Shown in pieces: positions 25,501-34,340 of a DNA stretch of 64,000 nt. The position numbers and the translations under genes are program-made. The notes beneath the pieces are model-generated. The model saw only the letters and a list, made by a program, of their open reading frames with translations. It searched no databases and was not told where the DNA came from. Numbering within the stretch: position 1 is the first letter of the stretch; each line of letters opens with the position of its first letter. Source of the stretch: Stutzerimonas stutzeri (GTDB lineage Bacteria > Pseudomonadota > Gammaproteobacteria > Pseudomonadales > Pseudomonadaceae); NCBI RefSeq assembly GCF_000590475.1, contig NZ_CP007441.1, positions 3,292,660-3,356,659 of the forward strand, written 5' to 3'.

Positions 25501-26295
25501 CTAGACCTTCAGCTCGAACGCGTCGCCGTCGTGATAGGCCGGGAACTTGCTGCGGAATGCGGCCAAGTCCAGGGCACGTAACGTGGTTCGGAACACGCCG
25601 TCAGCAGTGCCCGCTTCCAGCAACGGATCCCCCAGATAATCCAGCACCTGGCTATCGCCACTGTAGGGGTAACCCTTGCCGTCTTCGCCGACTCGATTCA
25701 CAGCCGCGACATAGCAGAGGTTCTCGATCGCGCGTGCCGGCAGCAGGCGGTTCCAAGCGTCGCGCCGAGCAGCCGGCCAGTTGGCGGTGTAGAGCAGCAG
25801 ATCGGTGTCGTGCGGATCACGACTCCACACAGGGAAGCGCAAGTCGTAACAGATCAAAGGCCGCACATGCCAGCCGTTGAGCTCGAACAAAGCCTGTTGC
25901 TCGCCCGCCGTGTAGTGCTTGTGCTCACCCGCCATGCGGAACAGATGACGCTTGTCGTAGTGCGATATCTCGCCGTTGGGCCGCGCCCAAAGCAGGCGGT
26001 TGCGGTGGCTGCCGTCTGCGGCCTCGATGATCACACTGCCGGTTATCACCGCATCCATACGCGCCGCCTGGTCGCGCATCCAGGCATAGGTCGGGCCCTC
26101 TTCAGGCTCGGCCAGCTCCGATGAGTTCATCGAGAAGGCGGTGGTGAACATTTCCGGTAAAACGATCAGGTTGGCCCCACGCGCCTGTTCGAGCAAGCCG
26201 AAAAACCGCTCGCGGTTAGAGGCGGCGTCCTGCCAGACGAGGTGGGTCTGGATCAGGGCCAGTTCGAGGTCGGGCAAATCGTTCAGATCGCGCAT
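25501..26295 (-). CDS. omega-amidase (YafV-like nitrilase family)
   Basis: A 264-residue carbon-nitrogen hydrolase with the nitrilase triad E48 (LPEMFTTAFSM), K115 (YDKRHLF) and C149 (LICYDLRFP). The RMAGEHKHYTAG segment is typical of the YafV/Nit2 omega-amidases, which hydrolyse 2-oxoglutaramate or related omega-amides to 2-oxoglutarate. Its start overlaps the end of the aminotransferase gene by 13 bp, so the two proteins are made from one transcript and probably act in sequence: transamination with glutamine, then removal of the amide product. Confidence 0.92.
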   Translation of the reverse strand: MRDLNDLPDLELALIQTHLVWQDAASNRERFFGLLEQARGANLIVLPEMFTTAFSMNSSELAEPEEGPTYAWMRDQAARMDAVITGSVIIEAADGSHRNRLLWARPNGEISHYDKRHLFRMAGEHKHYTAGEQQALFELNGWHVRPLICYDLRFPVWSRDPHDTDLLLYTANWPAARRDAWNRLLPARAIENLCYVAAVNRVGEDGKGYPYSGDSQVLDYLGDPLLEAGTADGVFRTTLRALDLAAFRSKFPAYHDGDAFELKV

Positions 26296-27431
26296 AGCCG
26301 TTCCGCTGCCTGGCGCAGCGTCTCCTCTCGTTTGGCGAAGCAGAAGCGAACCAGTCGCGATTCTGCCGGAGGCTTTTGGTAAAAGACCGAAATTGGGATG
26401 CTGGCCACACCGTGCTCACGGGTCAGCCATTCGGACATGGCGACATCGTCGAGATCCGGTCGAATCGCCGAATAGTCGGCCAGCTGGAAATAGGTGCCCG
26501 CCGCTCGGCGGAAGCCGAAACGCGAGTCGGCCAGCAGGTCGCAGAACAGATCGCGCTTGGCCTGGTAGAACCCCGGCAACTCGCTGAGGTGTTCCGGATG
26601 CGCCGCCATGAAATCAGCCAGCGCCCACTGCAACGGCGTAACGCCGGTGAAGCTGACGTACTGGTGGACCTTTCGCAGTTCGCTGCTGAGTGCGGCAGGC
26701 GCCACCACATAGCCGGTTTTCCAACCAGTGACGTGGTAGGTCTTGCCGAAGGAACTGATGACGAAGGCGCGTTGATAGAGCTCTTCATGGCGCAACACAC
26801 TGGCATGCTCGTGGCCGTCGAAAACCAGATGCTCGTACACTTCGTCGCTGAGCAAATAGATGTCCCGCTCGCGGATCAGATCGGCCAGCCGATCGAGGTC
26901 TGCCAGGTCGATCAGTGCGCCACTGGGATTGTGCGGCGTGTTCAGCACGATCAAACGGGTACGCGGCGTAAGCGCATCGGCAAGTTTCTGCCAGTCGATG
27001 GTGAAATCCGGCAGGCTCAACGATTGGTGGATGCAGACCCCACCGGCAAGCTCCACGGCCGGCTCGTAGCTGTCGTAGCAGGGATCGAAGACGATCACCT
27101 CATCGCCTGGACGAATGACCGCGTGGATCGCACAGAAGATGGCCTGCGTGGCGCCGGGGGTGATGGTAACTTCGGCGTCGGCGCTGACCTGACGGCCGTA
27201 GAGTGATGCCACCTTGATCGCAACCTGCTCTCGCAGGGCCGGCAGGCCGGTCATGGGCGCGTACTGGTTGTGCCCGGCCATGACATGGCGGGCGACGGCT
27301 TCACGCAACGCATCAGGACCGTCGAAGTCCGGAAAGCCCTGGGACAGGTTCAGCGCGCCGGTCTGAGCCGCCAGCTGCGACATGGTGGTGAAAATTGTGG
27401 TGCCTACATTGGGCAGTTTGCTGATGATCAT
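26283..27431 (-). CDS. methionine aminotransferase (YbdL-like, class I PLP enzyme)
   Basis: A 382-residue fold-type I PLP aminotransferase. The cofactor lysine is K230 in SSFGKTYHVTGWKTGY, NTPHNPSGA (around residues 164-172) is the usual substrate/PLP element, and LNLSQGFPDFDGP near the start is typical of YbdL/KAT-type glutamine or methionine transaminases. The likely reaction is conversion of the methionine keto acid to methionine using glutamine. Downstream omega-amidase would pull this forward. It follows der on the minus strand after a 77-bp spacer with repeats. Confidence 0.92.
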   Translation of the reverse strand: MIISKLPNVGTTIFTTMSQLAAQTGALNLSQGFPDFDGPDALREAVARHVMAGHNQYAPMTGLPALREQVAIKVASLYGRQVSADAEVTITPGATQAIFCAIHAVIRPGDEVIVFDPCYDSYEPAVELAGGVCIHQSLSLPDFTIDWQKLADALTPRTRLIVLNTPHNPSGALIDLADLDRLADLIRERDIYLLSDEVYEHLVFDGHEHASVLRHEELYQRAFVISSFGKTYHVTGWKTGYVVAPAALSSELRKVHQYVSFTGVTPLQWALADFMAAHPEHLSELPGFYQAKRDLFCDLLADSRFGFRRAAGTYFQLADYSAIRPDLDDVAMSEWLTREHGVASIPISVFYQKPPAESRLVRFCFAKREETLRQAAERLCAI

Positions 27432-27440
27432 GGATTCGCT

Positions 27441-27504
27441 CGAGCTGGAAGCTGGAAGTAATAAGCCGGAAGCACGGATACTTCCAGCTCACGGCTTCCA
27501 ACTT
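27441..27504. repeat. short inverted and direct repeats between der and the aminotransferase gene
   Basis: The spacer holds tandem copies of GAGCTGGAAGCTGGAAG and an exact 11-bp inverted repeat, AGCTGGAAGTA (27450-27460) with TACTTCCAGCT (27479-27489). AAGCCGGAAGC and a later GGCTTCCAACTT add to the pattern. It could form a hairpin in the der-aminotransferase mRNA or belong to a dispersed repeat built on the GGAAGCT unit. Confidence 0.5.
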
Positions 27505-27508
27505 GAGG

Positions 27509-28993
27509 CTATCGTTTGTCGCGGCGCTTCTTCTCGGCCTTCTTATGGTGGGACATTAGGCGGCGCTTCTTGTTGACCTGACGGTCGGTGAGGGTGTTCT
27601 TCTTGCCCTCGTAGGGGTTCTCGCCACCTTTGTACTCGATGCGGATAGGCGTACCGACCAGCTTCAGCACACGCCGGTAGGTGTTCTCCAGATAGCGGGT
27701 ATAAGACTTCGGAATCGAGTCGACCTGGTTGCCGTGAATCACGATCAGCGGCGGGTTGGCGCCGCCCAGGTGGGCATAGCGCAGCTTGATCCGGCGACTG
27801 GCGACCATCGGCGGCGCATGCTCGCGTACGGCGTCCTCGAGGATCTGCGTCAGGCGGCTGGTGGGCCAGCGGGTAACGGCCGAGGTGAACGAGGCCTGCA
27901 CCGACTTGTACAGGTTGCCGACACCAGTGCCGTGCTTGGCTGAGATGAAATGAATGTCGGCAAACTCGACGAAGAACAGCCGGCGCTCCAGTTCGGTTTT
28001 CACATAGTCACGCTCGCTCGGCTCCATGCCGTCCCACTTGTTCAGCGCGATGACCAGTGCCCGACCGCTTTCCAGGACGAAACCGAGCAGGTTGAGATCA
28101 TGCTCGACCACACCTTCACGAGCATCCATCACGAAGATCACTACGTTGGAGTCCTGGATGGCCTGCAGCGTCTTGACCACGGAAAACTTTTCCACCGCCT
28201 CAAAGATCTTGCCGCGGCGACGAACGCCGGCGGTGTCGATCAGGGTGTATTTTTCATCGTCGCGTTCGAACGGGATGTAGATGCTGTCGCGCGTGGTGCC
28301 GGCCTGATCATAGACGATGACCCGCTCCTCACCGAGCATGCGGTTAACCAGCGTCGACTTGCCAACGTTGGGGCGGCCAATAATGGCGATCTTGATGCCA
28401 TCCTTTTCGCTCGGTCCGGGGATGCGCTTGAGCTCCTGCCCCTCGGCAACCACCTCGCCCTCTTCCATCTCGCCTTCTGTTTCGGTTGTCTCGGCGTTGT
28501 CCTTGGGAAAGGCACCGAGCGCCTGCTCCAGCATATGGCTGATACCGCGACCATGGGCGGCAGCGATCGGTAGGGCATCGCCAAGCCCCAACGGGCTGAA
28601 CTCCGCTCGCGCGATGTCCGGATCGATGCTGTCGACCTTGTTCGCCACCAGGAAGTGGCGCTTGTTCATCTTGCGCAGGTGCTCGGCGATCATCTGATCG
28701 CCCGGGGTCATGCCGGCACGGGCATCGACCATGAACATCACCGCATCAGCTTCCTGCATCGCTTGCAGCGACTGCTCAGCCATCTTGGCGTCGATGCCTT
28801 CCTCGTCTCCAGTCAAACCACCGGTATCGATGACGATATAGGTGCGGCCCTGCCATTTGGCCTCGCCATACTGGCGATCACGGGTCAGACCGGCGTACTC
28901 CGCAACGATGGCGTCGCGACTCTTGGTGAGACGGTTAAAGAGGGTGGACTTGCCGACGTTCGGGCGGCCCACCAGGGCGATTACGGGAACCAT
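27509..28993 (-). CDS. der: ribosome biogenesis GTPase Der (EngA)
   Basis: A 494-residue protein with two tandem GTPase domains and a C-terminal KH-like domain, needed for maturation of the 50S subunit. GRPNVGKST appears at residues 8-16 and again near 205; DTGGL and DTAGV are the two switch II sites, and NKVD/NKWD the base-specificity motifs. The basic tail ends in KKAEKKRRDKR. The start at 28993 (MVPVIALVG) has GGAG upstream; a start at 29005 would be longer than the family norm. It heads or follows bamB, 108 bp away, on the same strand. Confidence 0.97.
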   Translation of the reverse strand: MVPVIALVGRPNVGKSTLFNRLTKSRDAIVAEYAGLTRDRQYGEAKWQGRTYIVIDTGGLTGDEEGIDAKMAEQSLQAMQEADAVMFMVDARAGMTPGDQMIAEHLRKMNKRHFLVANKVDSIDPDIARAEFSPLGLGDALPIAAAHGRGISHMLEQALGAFPKDNAETTETEGEMEEGEVVAEGQELKRIPGPSEKDGIKIAIIGRPNVGKSTLVNRMLGEERVIVYDQAGTTRDSIYIPFERDDEKYTLIDTAGVRRRGKIFEAVEKFSVVKTLQAIQDSNVVIFVMDAREGVVEHDLNLLGFVLESGRALVIALNKWDGMEPSERDYVKTELERRLFFVEFADIHFISAKHGTGVGNLYKSVQASFTSAVTRWPTSRLTQILEDAVREHAPPMVASRRIKLRYAHLGGANPPLIVIHGNQVDSIPKSYTRYLENTYRRVLKLVGTPIRIEYKGGENPYEGKKNTLTDRQVNKKRRLMSHHKKAEKKRRDKR

Positions 28994-29100
28994 TCGGCTC
29001 TCCACTGCGATATTTCAGAAAACACGAAGGCCGCTGCAAAGCAGCGGCCGAATATTAGCGCCCCGCCAAAGCGGAACGGCAGACAACTGAGATGAAGCCG

Positions 29101-30249
29101 TCAGTCCGCTTGGCGAATGGTCAACGCGACAAGCTTGCCGTCATTGCCATAAGCATAAAGCCAGTCACCCTCAACGACCGGACGGGCACGCACGCCGTCG
29201 CTGTCGATACGGGTCCGGGCAACGAAACGGCCGTCAACCTGACTCAGAAAGTGTAGATAACCCTCCTTGTCGCCGACTACCACGTAACTGGAAAACACCG
29301 CCGGAGCGGAAAGCTGACGGCGCAGCAGCGAGTCGTTGTTCCACAGCACTGAAGTGGACCGCTCATCGATGCCCATGACAGTGCCATCGGCCTGACTCAC
29401 ATAAACACTTCCGTAGCCAAGCGCAACACCGGTCGCCGTCGAAGCATCGCGCTGCCAGAGGATCCGACCGCTTTCCAGATCCAGCGCCGCAGCGCGGCCT
29501 TGGAAGGAGGCGACATACAAGGTGCCGCCGGAGAGCAGCAGCCCTCCATCGATATCGACGACGCGCTCGAGTTCGGAACGGCCTTGCGGAACGGCAACGC
29601 GCTGCTCCCAGATCGGCAGGCCACGGCTGGTATCCAGCGCGACGACCTTACCGCTGGAAAGACCAGCGATCGCCAGCTGATTGGTCAGCAGCGGTGCTCC
29701 GGTACCTCGCAGGGTGAGTACCGCCGGAGAGCTTTCATAGCTCCAGCGCTGCTCGCCAGTGTCGATTTCCAGTGCAATTACGCGGTCGTCCTGGGTTTGA
29801 ACCACCACCACATCGCCGTTCACCGCAGGCGCGGCAAGGACCTCACTGCTAACCTGGCTGCGCCAGCGCTCTTCACCGGTCGAGACATCCAGCGCCAGCA
29901 CTTCACCCCGTAGAGTGCCGACCAGTACTAATCCATAGCCTGCCCCAACAGCGCCGGAGATCGGTACGTCCAGATCGTTTTTCCAGTTGACCTTGCCGGT
30001 CGTGCGATCCATCGCAACCACCAACCCTTCAACGTCGGCAGCGAATATCTCGTTGCCGTAGACGACAGGCGCCAAAAGATTGTAGGTATCGCCCTGGCCT
30101 TCACCAATCGAGCGACTCCACTCCTTGTTCAACTGTATCTCGGCGTCGAACTTGACCAGCTCGGCGGGCTCGGGTTCTTTCTTGTCATTGCTGCTGCAAC
30201 CAGCAGCCAGGACGGCCAGGGTCAGCAGTGCGGCAGTTTTCCAACGCAT
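29101..30249 (-). CDS. bamB: outer-membrane assembly lipoprotein BamB
   Basis: A 382-residue lipoprotein with an eight-bladed PQQ-type beta-propeller, part of the BAM complex that inserts beta-barrel proteins in the outer membrane. The lipobox LAAGC puts the acylated cysteine at residue 18. Repeated blades show the WR..(S/T) and GE.LALD..TG patterns (for example GEVLALDVSTGEERWRSQ). The start at 30249 fits the lipoprotein signal length, and the upstream yfgM stop lies five bases away. Some homologues are called YfgL. Confidence 0.95.
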   Translation of the reverse strand: MRWKTAALLTLAVLAAGCSSNDKKEPEPAELVKFDAEIQLNKEWSRSIGEGQGDTYNLLAPVVYGNEIFAADVEGLVVAMDRTTGKVNWKNDLDVPISGAVGAGYGLVLVGTLRGEVLALDVSTGEERWRSQVSSEVLAAPAVNGDVVVVQTQDDRVIALEIDTGEQRWSYESSPAVLTLRGTGAPLLTNQLAIAGLSSGKVVALDTSRGLPIWEQRVAVPQGRSELERVVDIDGGLLLSGGTLYVASFQGRAAALDLESGRILWQRDASTATGVALGYGSVYVSQADGTVMGIDERSTSVLWNNDSLLRRQLSAPAVFSSYVVVGDKEGYLHFLSQVDGRFVARTRIDSDGVRARPVVEGDWLYAYGNDGKLVALTIRQAD

Positions 30250-30253
30250 CAAT

Positions 30254-30895
30254 TCACGCCTCTCCACGAGCCAGATCGTCCAGTTTCAACTGCAGGCCAC
30301 CGATCGCGGCATCCTGCGAAAGCAGTTCTTTTGCCTTGGAATAGGCTGCATGAGCCTCATCAGGACGTCCCAGCTTGACCAACAGATCACCACGCAACTC
30401 TTCACGGCTGGCGCCGAACGCTTCGATCGCCTCGCCCTTGAGCAGTGCGAGTCCCTCTTCGGCCTTGTCCTGCGCCGCCAGGATGCGTGCGAGGCGCTGG
30501 CGTGCCAGCTCTTCAAGCGTCTTGTCGGCAGGCTTGTCCAACACACGCTGCAGCTCTGCCGTGGCCTCGTCGAGACGGCCGGTCTCCACCGCTACCTTGG
30601 CCACGAACAGGCTGCCGTACTGGGCGTAATGAGAACCGGAGAATTCTTTCTGCAGCAAATTGCCCAGACGCGAAACCTCCGCCGTGTCCACTCCGCCCTC
30701 TTCCAGCGCGGCATTGAGCAGCTGCTGGTAGATGGCTGAGGCGTTCTGCGCCTGATTGAGCTGGTGCTTCTGCCAGAACTGCCAACCAAACACCAACACC
30801 AGAGCGAGTGCGCCCCCGAGCAGCAAAGGCTTGCCGTTACGCTGCCACCACTCCTTGATTTGCGCCAGCTGTTCTTCTTCGGTACCCGAGGTCAC
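30254..30895 (-). CDS. YfgM-like tetratricopeptide protein (SecYEG-associated)
   Basis: A 213-residue inner-membrane protein: one N-terminal helix (LLLGGALALVLVFGWQFWQ, around residues 23-41) followed by tetratricopeptide-like repeats in the periplasm. In E. coli YfgM is an ancillary partner of SecYEG and PpiD. A GTG at 30895 is chosen because AAAGGAG lies seven bases before it; the reading frame continues upstream but that part overlaps hisS. Family length agrees. The gene sits between hisS and bamB, the usual order. Confidence 0.88.
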   Translation of the reverse strand: MTSGTEEEQLAQIKEWWQRNGKPLLLGGALALVLVFGWQFWQKHQLNQAQNASAIYQQLLNAALEEGGVDTAEVSRLGNLLQKEFSGSHYAQYGSLFVAKVAVETGRLDEATAELQRVLDKPADKTLEELARQRLARILAAQDKAEEGLALLKGEAIEAFGASREELRGDLLVKLGRPDEAHAAYSKAKELLSQDAAIGGLQLKLDDLARGEA

Positions 30896-30935
30896 ACTGT
30901 CACTCCTTTCATTCGCTGAATTCAGACCTGTCCGA

Positions 30936-32219
30936 TTACGCCAGACAGGCAGCCAGACGCTCGGGTAGAGCATCCCAGGCAATAGTTTGCTGCTCGCTGT
31001 CGTCGCGCAGCGGCTTGCAACCTACCACGCGCCCGGCCAGTTCGTCGTCACCCAGAATCAGCGCGAAACGGGCACCGCTCTTATCAGCTTTCTTGAACTG
31101 ACTCTTGAAACTGCCGCCGCCGGCATTGACCAGTAGGCGAAGGCCAGGCAAGGCATCGCGAAGGCGCTCGGCCAACGCTAGCGCAGCCAACTCCGCCGAT
31201 TCGCCAAATGCACAGACGAATGCGTGTGCCGGCTGGTTGAGTTCTTCCGGAACAAGCTCCAGGGTTTCCATAAGCAGCACCAGACGCTCAATCCCCATGG
31301 CAAAGCCCACGCCCGGCGTCGGCTTGCCGCCGAACTGACTGATCAGACCGTCGTATCGACCGCCTGCGCATACGGTACCTTGCGAACCCAGCTTGTCGGT
31401 GACCCACTCGAACACGGTGCGACCGTAGTAGTCCAGCCCGCGCACTAGCTTCGGGTTGATCTGATATGTGATTCCCGCCGCGTCGAGACGGGCCTTGAGG
31501 CCTTCGAAATGGGCGCGCGATTCGTCGTCCAGATAGTCATGCAGGGTTGGCGCATCGGCCAACAGCGCCTGAGTCTGGGCATTCTTGCTGTCCAGGATAC
31601 GTAGAGGGTTGCTGGTCAGGCGTCGCTGACTGTCCTCGTCAAGCTGCTCGAAATGCTGTTGCAGATAAGCAACCAGGGCGTCCCGGTAGATAGCGCGTGC
31701 CTCGCTGGAACCCAGACTGTTCAGTTGCAGCGTAACCGCTTCAGCCAGGCCGAGCTTCTTCCACAGCCGGGCTGTCAGCACGATCAGCTCGGCATCGACA
31801 TCCGGTCCTGGCTGGTTGAACACCTCGACCCCAATCTGATGGAACTGACGGTAGCGACCTTTCTGCGGTTTCTCGTAGCGGAACATGGGGCCGGCATACC
31901 AGAGCTTTTGCACCTGACCGCCCCCGGTCATGCCGTGCTCGAGCACCGCACGGACGCAACCCGCCGTACCCTCGGGACGTAGCGTCAGTGATTCCTCGTT
32001 ACGGTCGAGGAAGGTGTACATCTCCTTGTCGACCACATCGGTCCCCTCGCCAATACCGCGGGCGAACAGATCGGTAAATTCCAAGATCGGCAAGCGGATC
32101 TCGCTGTAGCCATAGCTGTCGAGCAGCTGTGCGAAAGTGGTTTCCAGGTAGCGCCAAACTGGCGTTTGTGCCGGCAGAATATCGTTCATGCCACGAATGG
32201 CTTGCAGGGACTTGCTCAA
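30936..32219 (-). CDS. hisS: histidine--tRNA ligase
   Basis: A 427-residue class II aminoacyl-tRNA synthetase charging tRNA-His. Motif 2 (PMFRYEKPQKGRYRQFHQIGVE) is seen near residue 115, the histidine-specific RGLDYYGRTVFEW near residue 260 and motif 3 (GFAMGIERL) near residue 310. The C-terminal anticodon-binding domain follows. The start codon is TTG at 32219, with AAGGA six bases upstream and the conserved MSKSLQAIRGMNDILP that follows. It ends 40 bases before the GTG of yfgM. Confidence 0.95.
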   Translation of the reverse strand: MSKSLQAIRGMNDILPAQTPVWRYLETTFAQLLDSYGYSEIRLPILEFTDLFARGIGEGTDVVDKEMYTFLDRNEESLTLRPEGTAGCVRAVLEHGMTGGGQVQKLWYAGPMFRYEKPQKGRYRQFHQIGVEVFNQPGPDVDAELIVLTARLWKKLGLAEAVTLQLNSLGSSEARAIYRDALVAYLQQHFEQLDEDSQRRLTSNPLRILDSKNAQTQALLADAPTLHDYLDDESRAHFEGLKARLDAAGITYQINPKLVRGLDYYGRTVFEWVTDKLGSQGTVCAGGRYDGLISQFGGKPTPGVGFAMGIERLVLLMETLELVPEELNQPAHAFVCAFGESAELAALALAERLRDALPGLRLLVNAGGGSFKSQFKKADKSGARFALILGDDELAGRVVGCKPLRDDSEQQTIAWDALPERLAACLA

Positions 32220-32233
32220 TTCAGTTCCTTAAA

Positions 32234-33346
32234 TCAGCTGCGCACGATCAGCGCGGCGTCGGTCTCGACCTTCTCGGCAGCCTTGCGGCGAATCAGCTGC
32301 TCCAGCTCGTCGACCAGATTCTCGTTGTTCAGCTTCTGCGCCGGCTTGCCATCGATATAGATGAGGTTGTTGGGCGTGCCGCCGGTCAGGCCGATATGCG
32401 CTTCCTTCGCTTCCCCCGGGCCGTTGACGACGCAGCCGATCACCGCAACGTCCATCGGCACCAACAGATCGTCGAGCCGTCCTTCGAGCTCGTTCATGGT
32501 CTTGACCACGTCGAAGTTCTGCCGCGAGCAGCTGGGACAGGCGATGAAGTTGATGCCACGCGAGCGCAGGCGCAGCGATTTGAGGATATCGAAACCGACT
32601 TTGATTTCTTCCACCGGATCGGCCGCCAAGGAGATACGGATGGTATCGCCGATGCCTTCAGCCAGCAGCATGCCCAGCCCCACCGCGGACTTCACCGTCC
32701 CCGAGCGCAGGCCACCAGCTTCTGTAATACCCAGATGCAACGGTTGCTCGATCTTGTCCGCCAATAGCCGATACGCAGCCACCGCCATAAACACATCGGA
32801 GGCCTTAACGCTGACCTTGAAATCCGGGAAGTTCAGCCGGTCGAGGTGTTCAACATGACGCAATGCGGACTCGACAAGGGCTTCGGGCGTCGGCTCGCCG
32901 TATTTTTTCTGCAGATCCTTTTCCAGCGAGCCGGCATTGACGCCGATGCGGATCGGGATGCCCCGATCACGGGCCGCTTCGACTACAGCCCGTACGCGCT
33001 CCTCGCGCCCTATATTGCCCGGGTTGATGCGCAGGCAATCGACGCCGAGCTCGGCGACACGCAGAGCAATCTGATAGTCAAAATGAATGTCGGCTACCAG
33101 AGGTAATTCGACGCGTTGCTTGATCTTGCCGAACGCCTCGGCCGCTTCCATCGACGGCACCGACACCCGAACGATATCGGCACCGGCATTCTGCAGCCGC
33201 TGGATCTGGGCAACAGTCGCGTCGACGTCGCAGGTTTCGGTATTGGTCATGCTTTGTACGGCGATAGGCGCATCGCCGCCGACCGGTACGTTGCCAACCC
33301 AGATTTTTCGGGTATGGCGACGCTTGATGGGGGATTCACTATGCAT
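32234..33346 (-). CDS. ispG: 4-hydroxy-3-methylbut-2-en-1-yl diphosphate synthase (flavodoxin)
   Basis: A 370-residue [4Fe-4S] enzyme of the non-mevalonate isoprenoid pathway, reducing MEcPP to HMBPP. The cluster cysteines lie in CPSCSRQNFDVV and VIGCVVNGPGEAKEAHIG in the C-terminal part; the N-terminal TIM barrel contains VQSMTNTETCDV and PLVADIHFDYQIA. The start at 33346 directly follows the rodZ stop, which overlaps the start region; a longer frame upstream runs through rodZ and is rejected. Older name gcpE. Confidence 0.95.
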   Translation of the reverse strand: MHSESPIKRRHTRKIWVGNVPVGGDAPIAVQSMTNTETCDVDATVAQIQRLQNAGADIVRVSVPSMEAAEAFGKIKQRVELPLVADIHFDYQIALRVAELGVDCLRINPGNIGREERVRAVVEAARDRGIPIRIGVNAGSLEKDLQKKYGEPTPEALVESALRHVEHLDRLNFPDFKVSVKASDVFMAVAAYRLLADKIEQPLHLGITEAGGLRSGTVKSAVGLGMLLAEGIGDTIRISLAADPVEEIKVGFDILKSLRLRSRGINFIACPSCSRQNFDVVKTMNELEGRLDDLLVPMDVAVIGCVVNGPGEAKEAHIGLTGGTPNNLIYIDGKPAQKLNNENLVDELEQLIRRKAAEKVETDAALIVRS

Positions 33347-33347
33347 A

Positions 33348-34340
33348 TTACTGTCCGAGCTTGAAGCGCGCAGTTTCGCCACGCGTTTTGCCTGAAAGGC
33401 TGACGGCTTCGCCGTTGAAGCTGACCTGCACACCGGAAGCGAAGCCCAGATGAACGTCCAATGGAGCTTTTCCGACAAGAGTGCGACTGGTACCCGCTTT
33501 CCCCAAACCGCTGTAGAGCACCTTACCGTCAGAGTCGGTTACTCGGGTCCAGCAGTCCGCGGTGTAATCCAACGCGACGCGACCCTCTCCAGGCGCGACA
33601 GTCTCAGCATCGGCCATCGGAGCCGTGCGGGTGTCGGCCTCCGGAGCCGCAGTCGGTACTTCGCTAGAGGGTACGGCTTCGTCCTGTTCCGCAGACGCAT
33701 CGATGGGAGATTCAGATGCCAGCTGCCCATCCGATGGCAACGCGTCGCCGATGAAATCCTGCGCGTCGTCGTCCGTGGTTGGAGGCGTCGAGTCGACTGG
33801 CTCGTCGGCGGCAAGCTCAGCGGGCTCGTCTGCCCGATCGAGCAGGTGAATCTCAGTGGTACCGTCTGCCGCCTCGACCTCGATTCGCTCCAGTGGCGAG
33901 ACCGAGCGGTTCGCCTCGTTGCGGGTCGTGCGGTCCTGCCACCATAGGAACGCGCCTACTGCAATCGCCAGCGTCAGAATCAGCGTAAAAAAGCGCACCA
34001 TGCTTCGCGAAAGACGCACGGGTTCGTCGATATGCCCGAGGCTGTTGACGCTGCTGCCGGTTGCGTCCGTACCGGTATGCTGGTCGAACTGCTGCACAAG
34101 ACGATTCTGATCCAAGCCCAGCAACTTGGCATAGGCGCGCACGTAACCACGGGCAAATGTATGACCCGGCAGCTGACTGAAATCACCGGCTTCTATCTGA
34201 CTGAGCGAGCGCTCCGACAGATTGAGCTGTTTAGCCACCGAAGAAAGCGACCAGTCCTTGCTCTCGCGCTCAGCACGGAGCGTTTCGCCTGGATTGGCAA
34301 GAGCCGTCGGGGCAGCGGCTTCGGAATGTGGCGCTATCAT
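33348..34340 (-). CDS. rodZ: cytoskeleton protein RodZ
   Basis: A 330-residue bitopic membrane protein linking MreB to the cell wall machinery and thus cell shape. The N-terminal helix-turn-helix domain (LRAERESKDWSLSSVAKQLNL to YAKLLGL, residues about 20-90) is cytoplasmic. A single helix follows at roughly residues 114-132 (FFTLILTLAIAVGAFLWW). An acidic, proline- and serine-rich linker leads to the C-terminal beta domain (DCWTRVTDSDGKVLYSG). Its start overlaps the pilF stop as ATGA. Confidence 0.93.
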   Translation of the reverse strand: MIAPHSEAAAPTALANPGETLRAERESKDWSLSSVAKQLNLSERSLSQIEAGDFSQLPGHTFARGYVRAYAKLLGLDQNRLVQQFDQHTGTDATGSSVNSLGHIDEPVRLSRSMVRFFTLILTLAIAVGAFLWWQDRTTRNEANRSVSPLERIEVEAADGTTEIHLLDRADEPAELAADEPVDSTPPTTDDDAQDFIGDALPSDGQLASESPIDASAEQDEAVPSSEVPTAAPEADTRTAPMADAETVAPGEGRVALDYTADCWTRVTDSDGKVLYSGLGKAGTSRTLVGKAPLDVHLGFASGVQVSFNGEAVSLSGKTRGETARFKLGQ

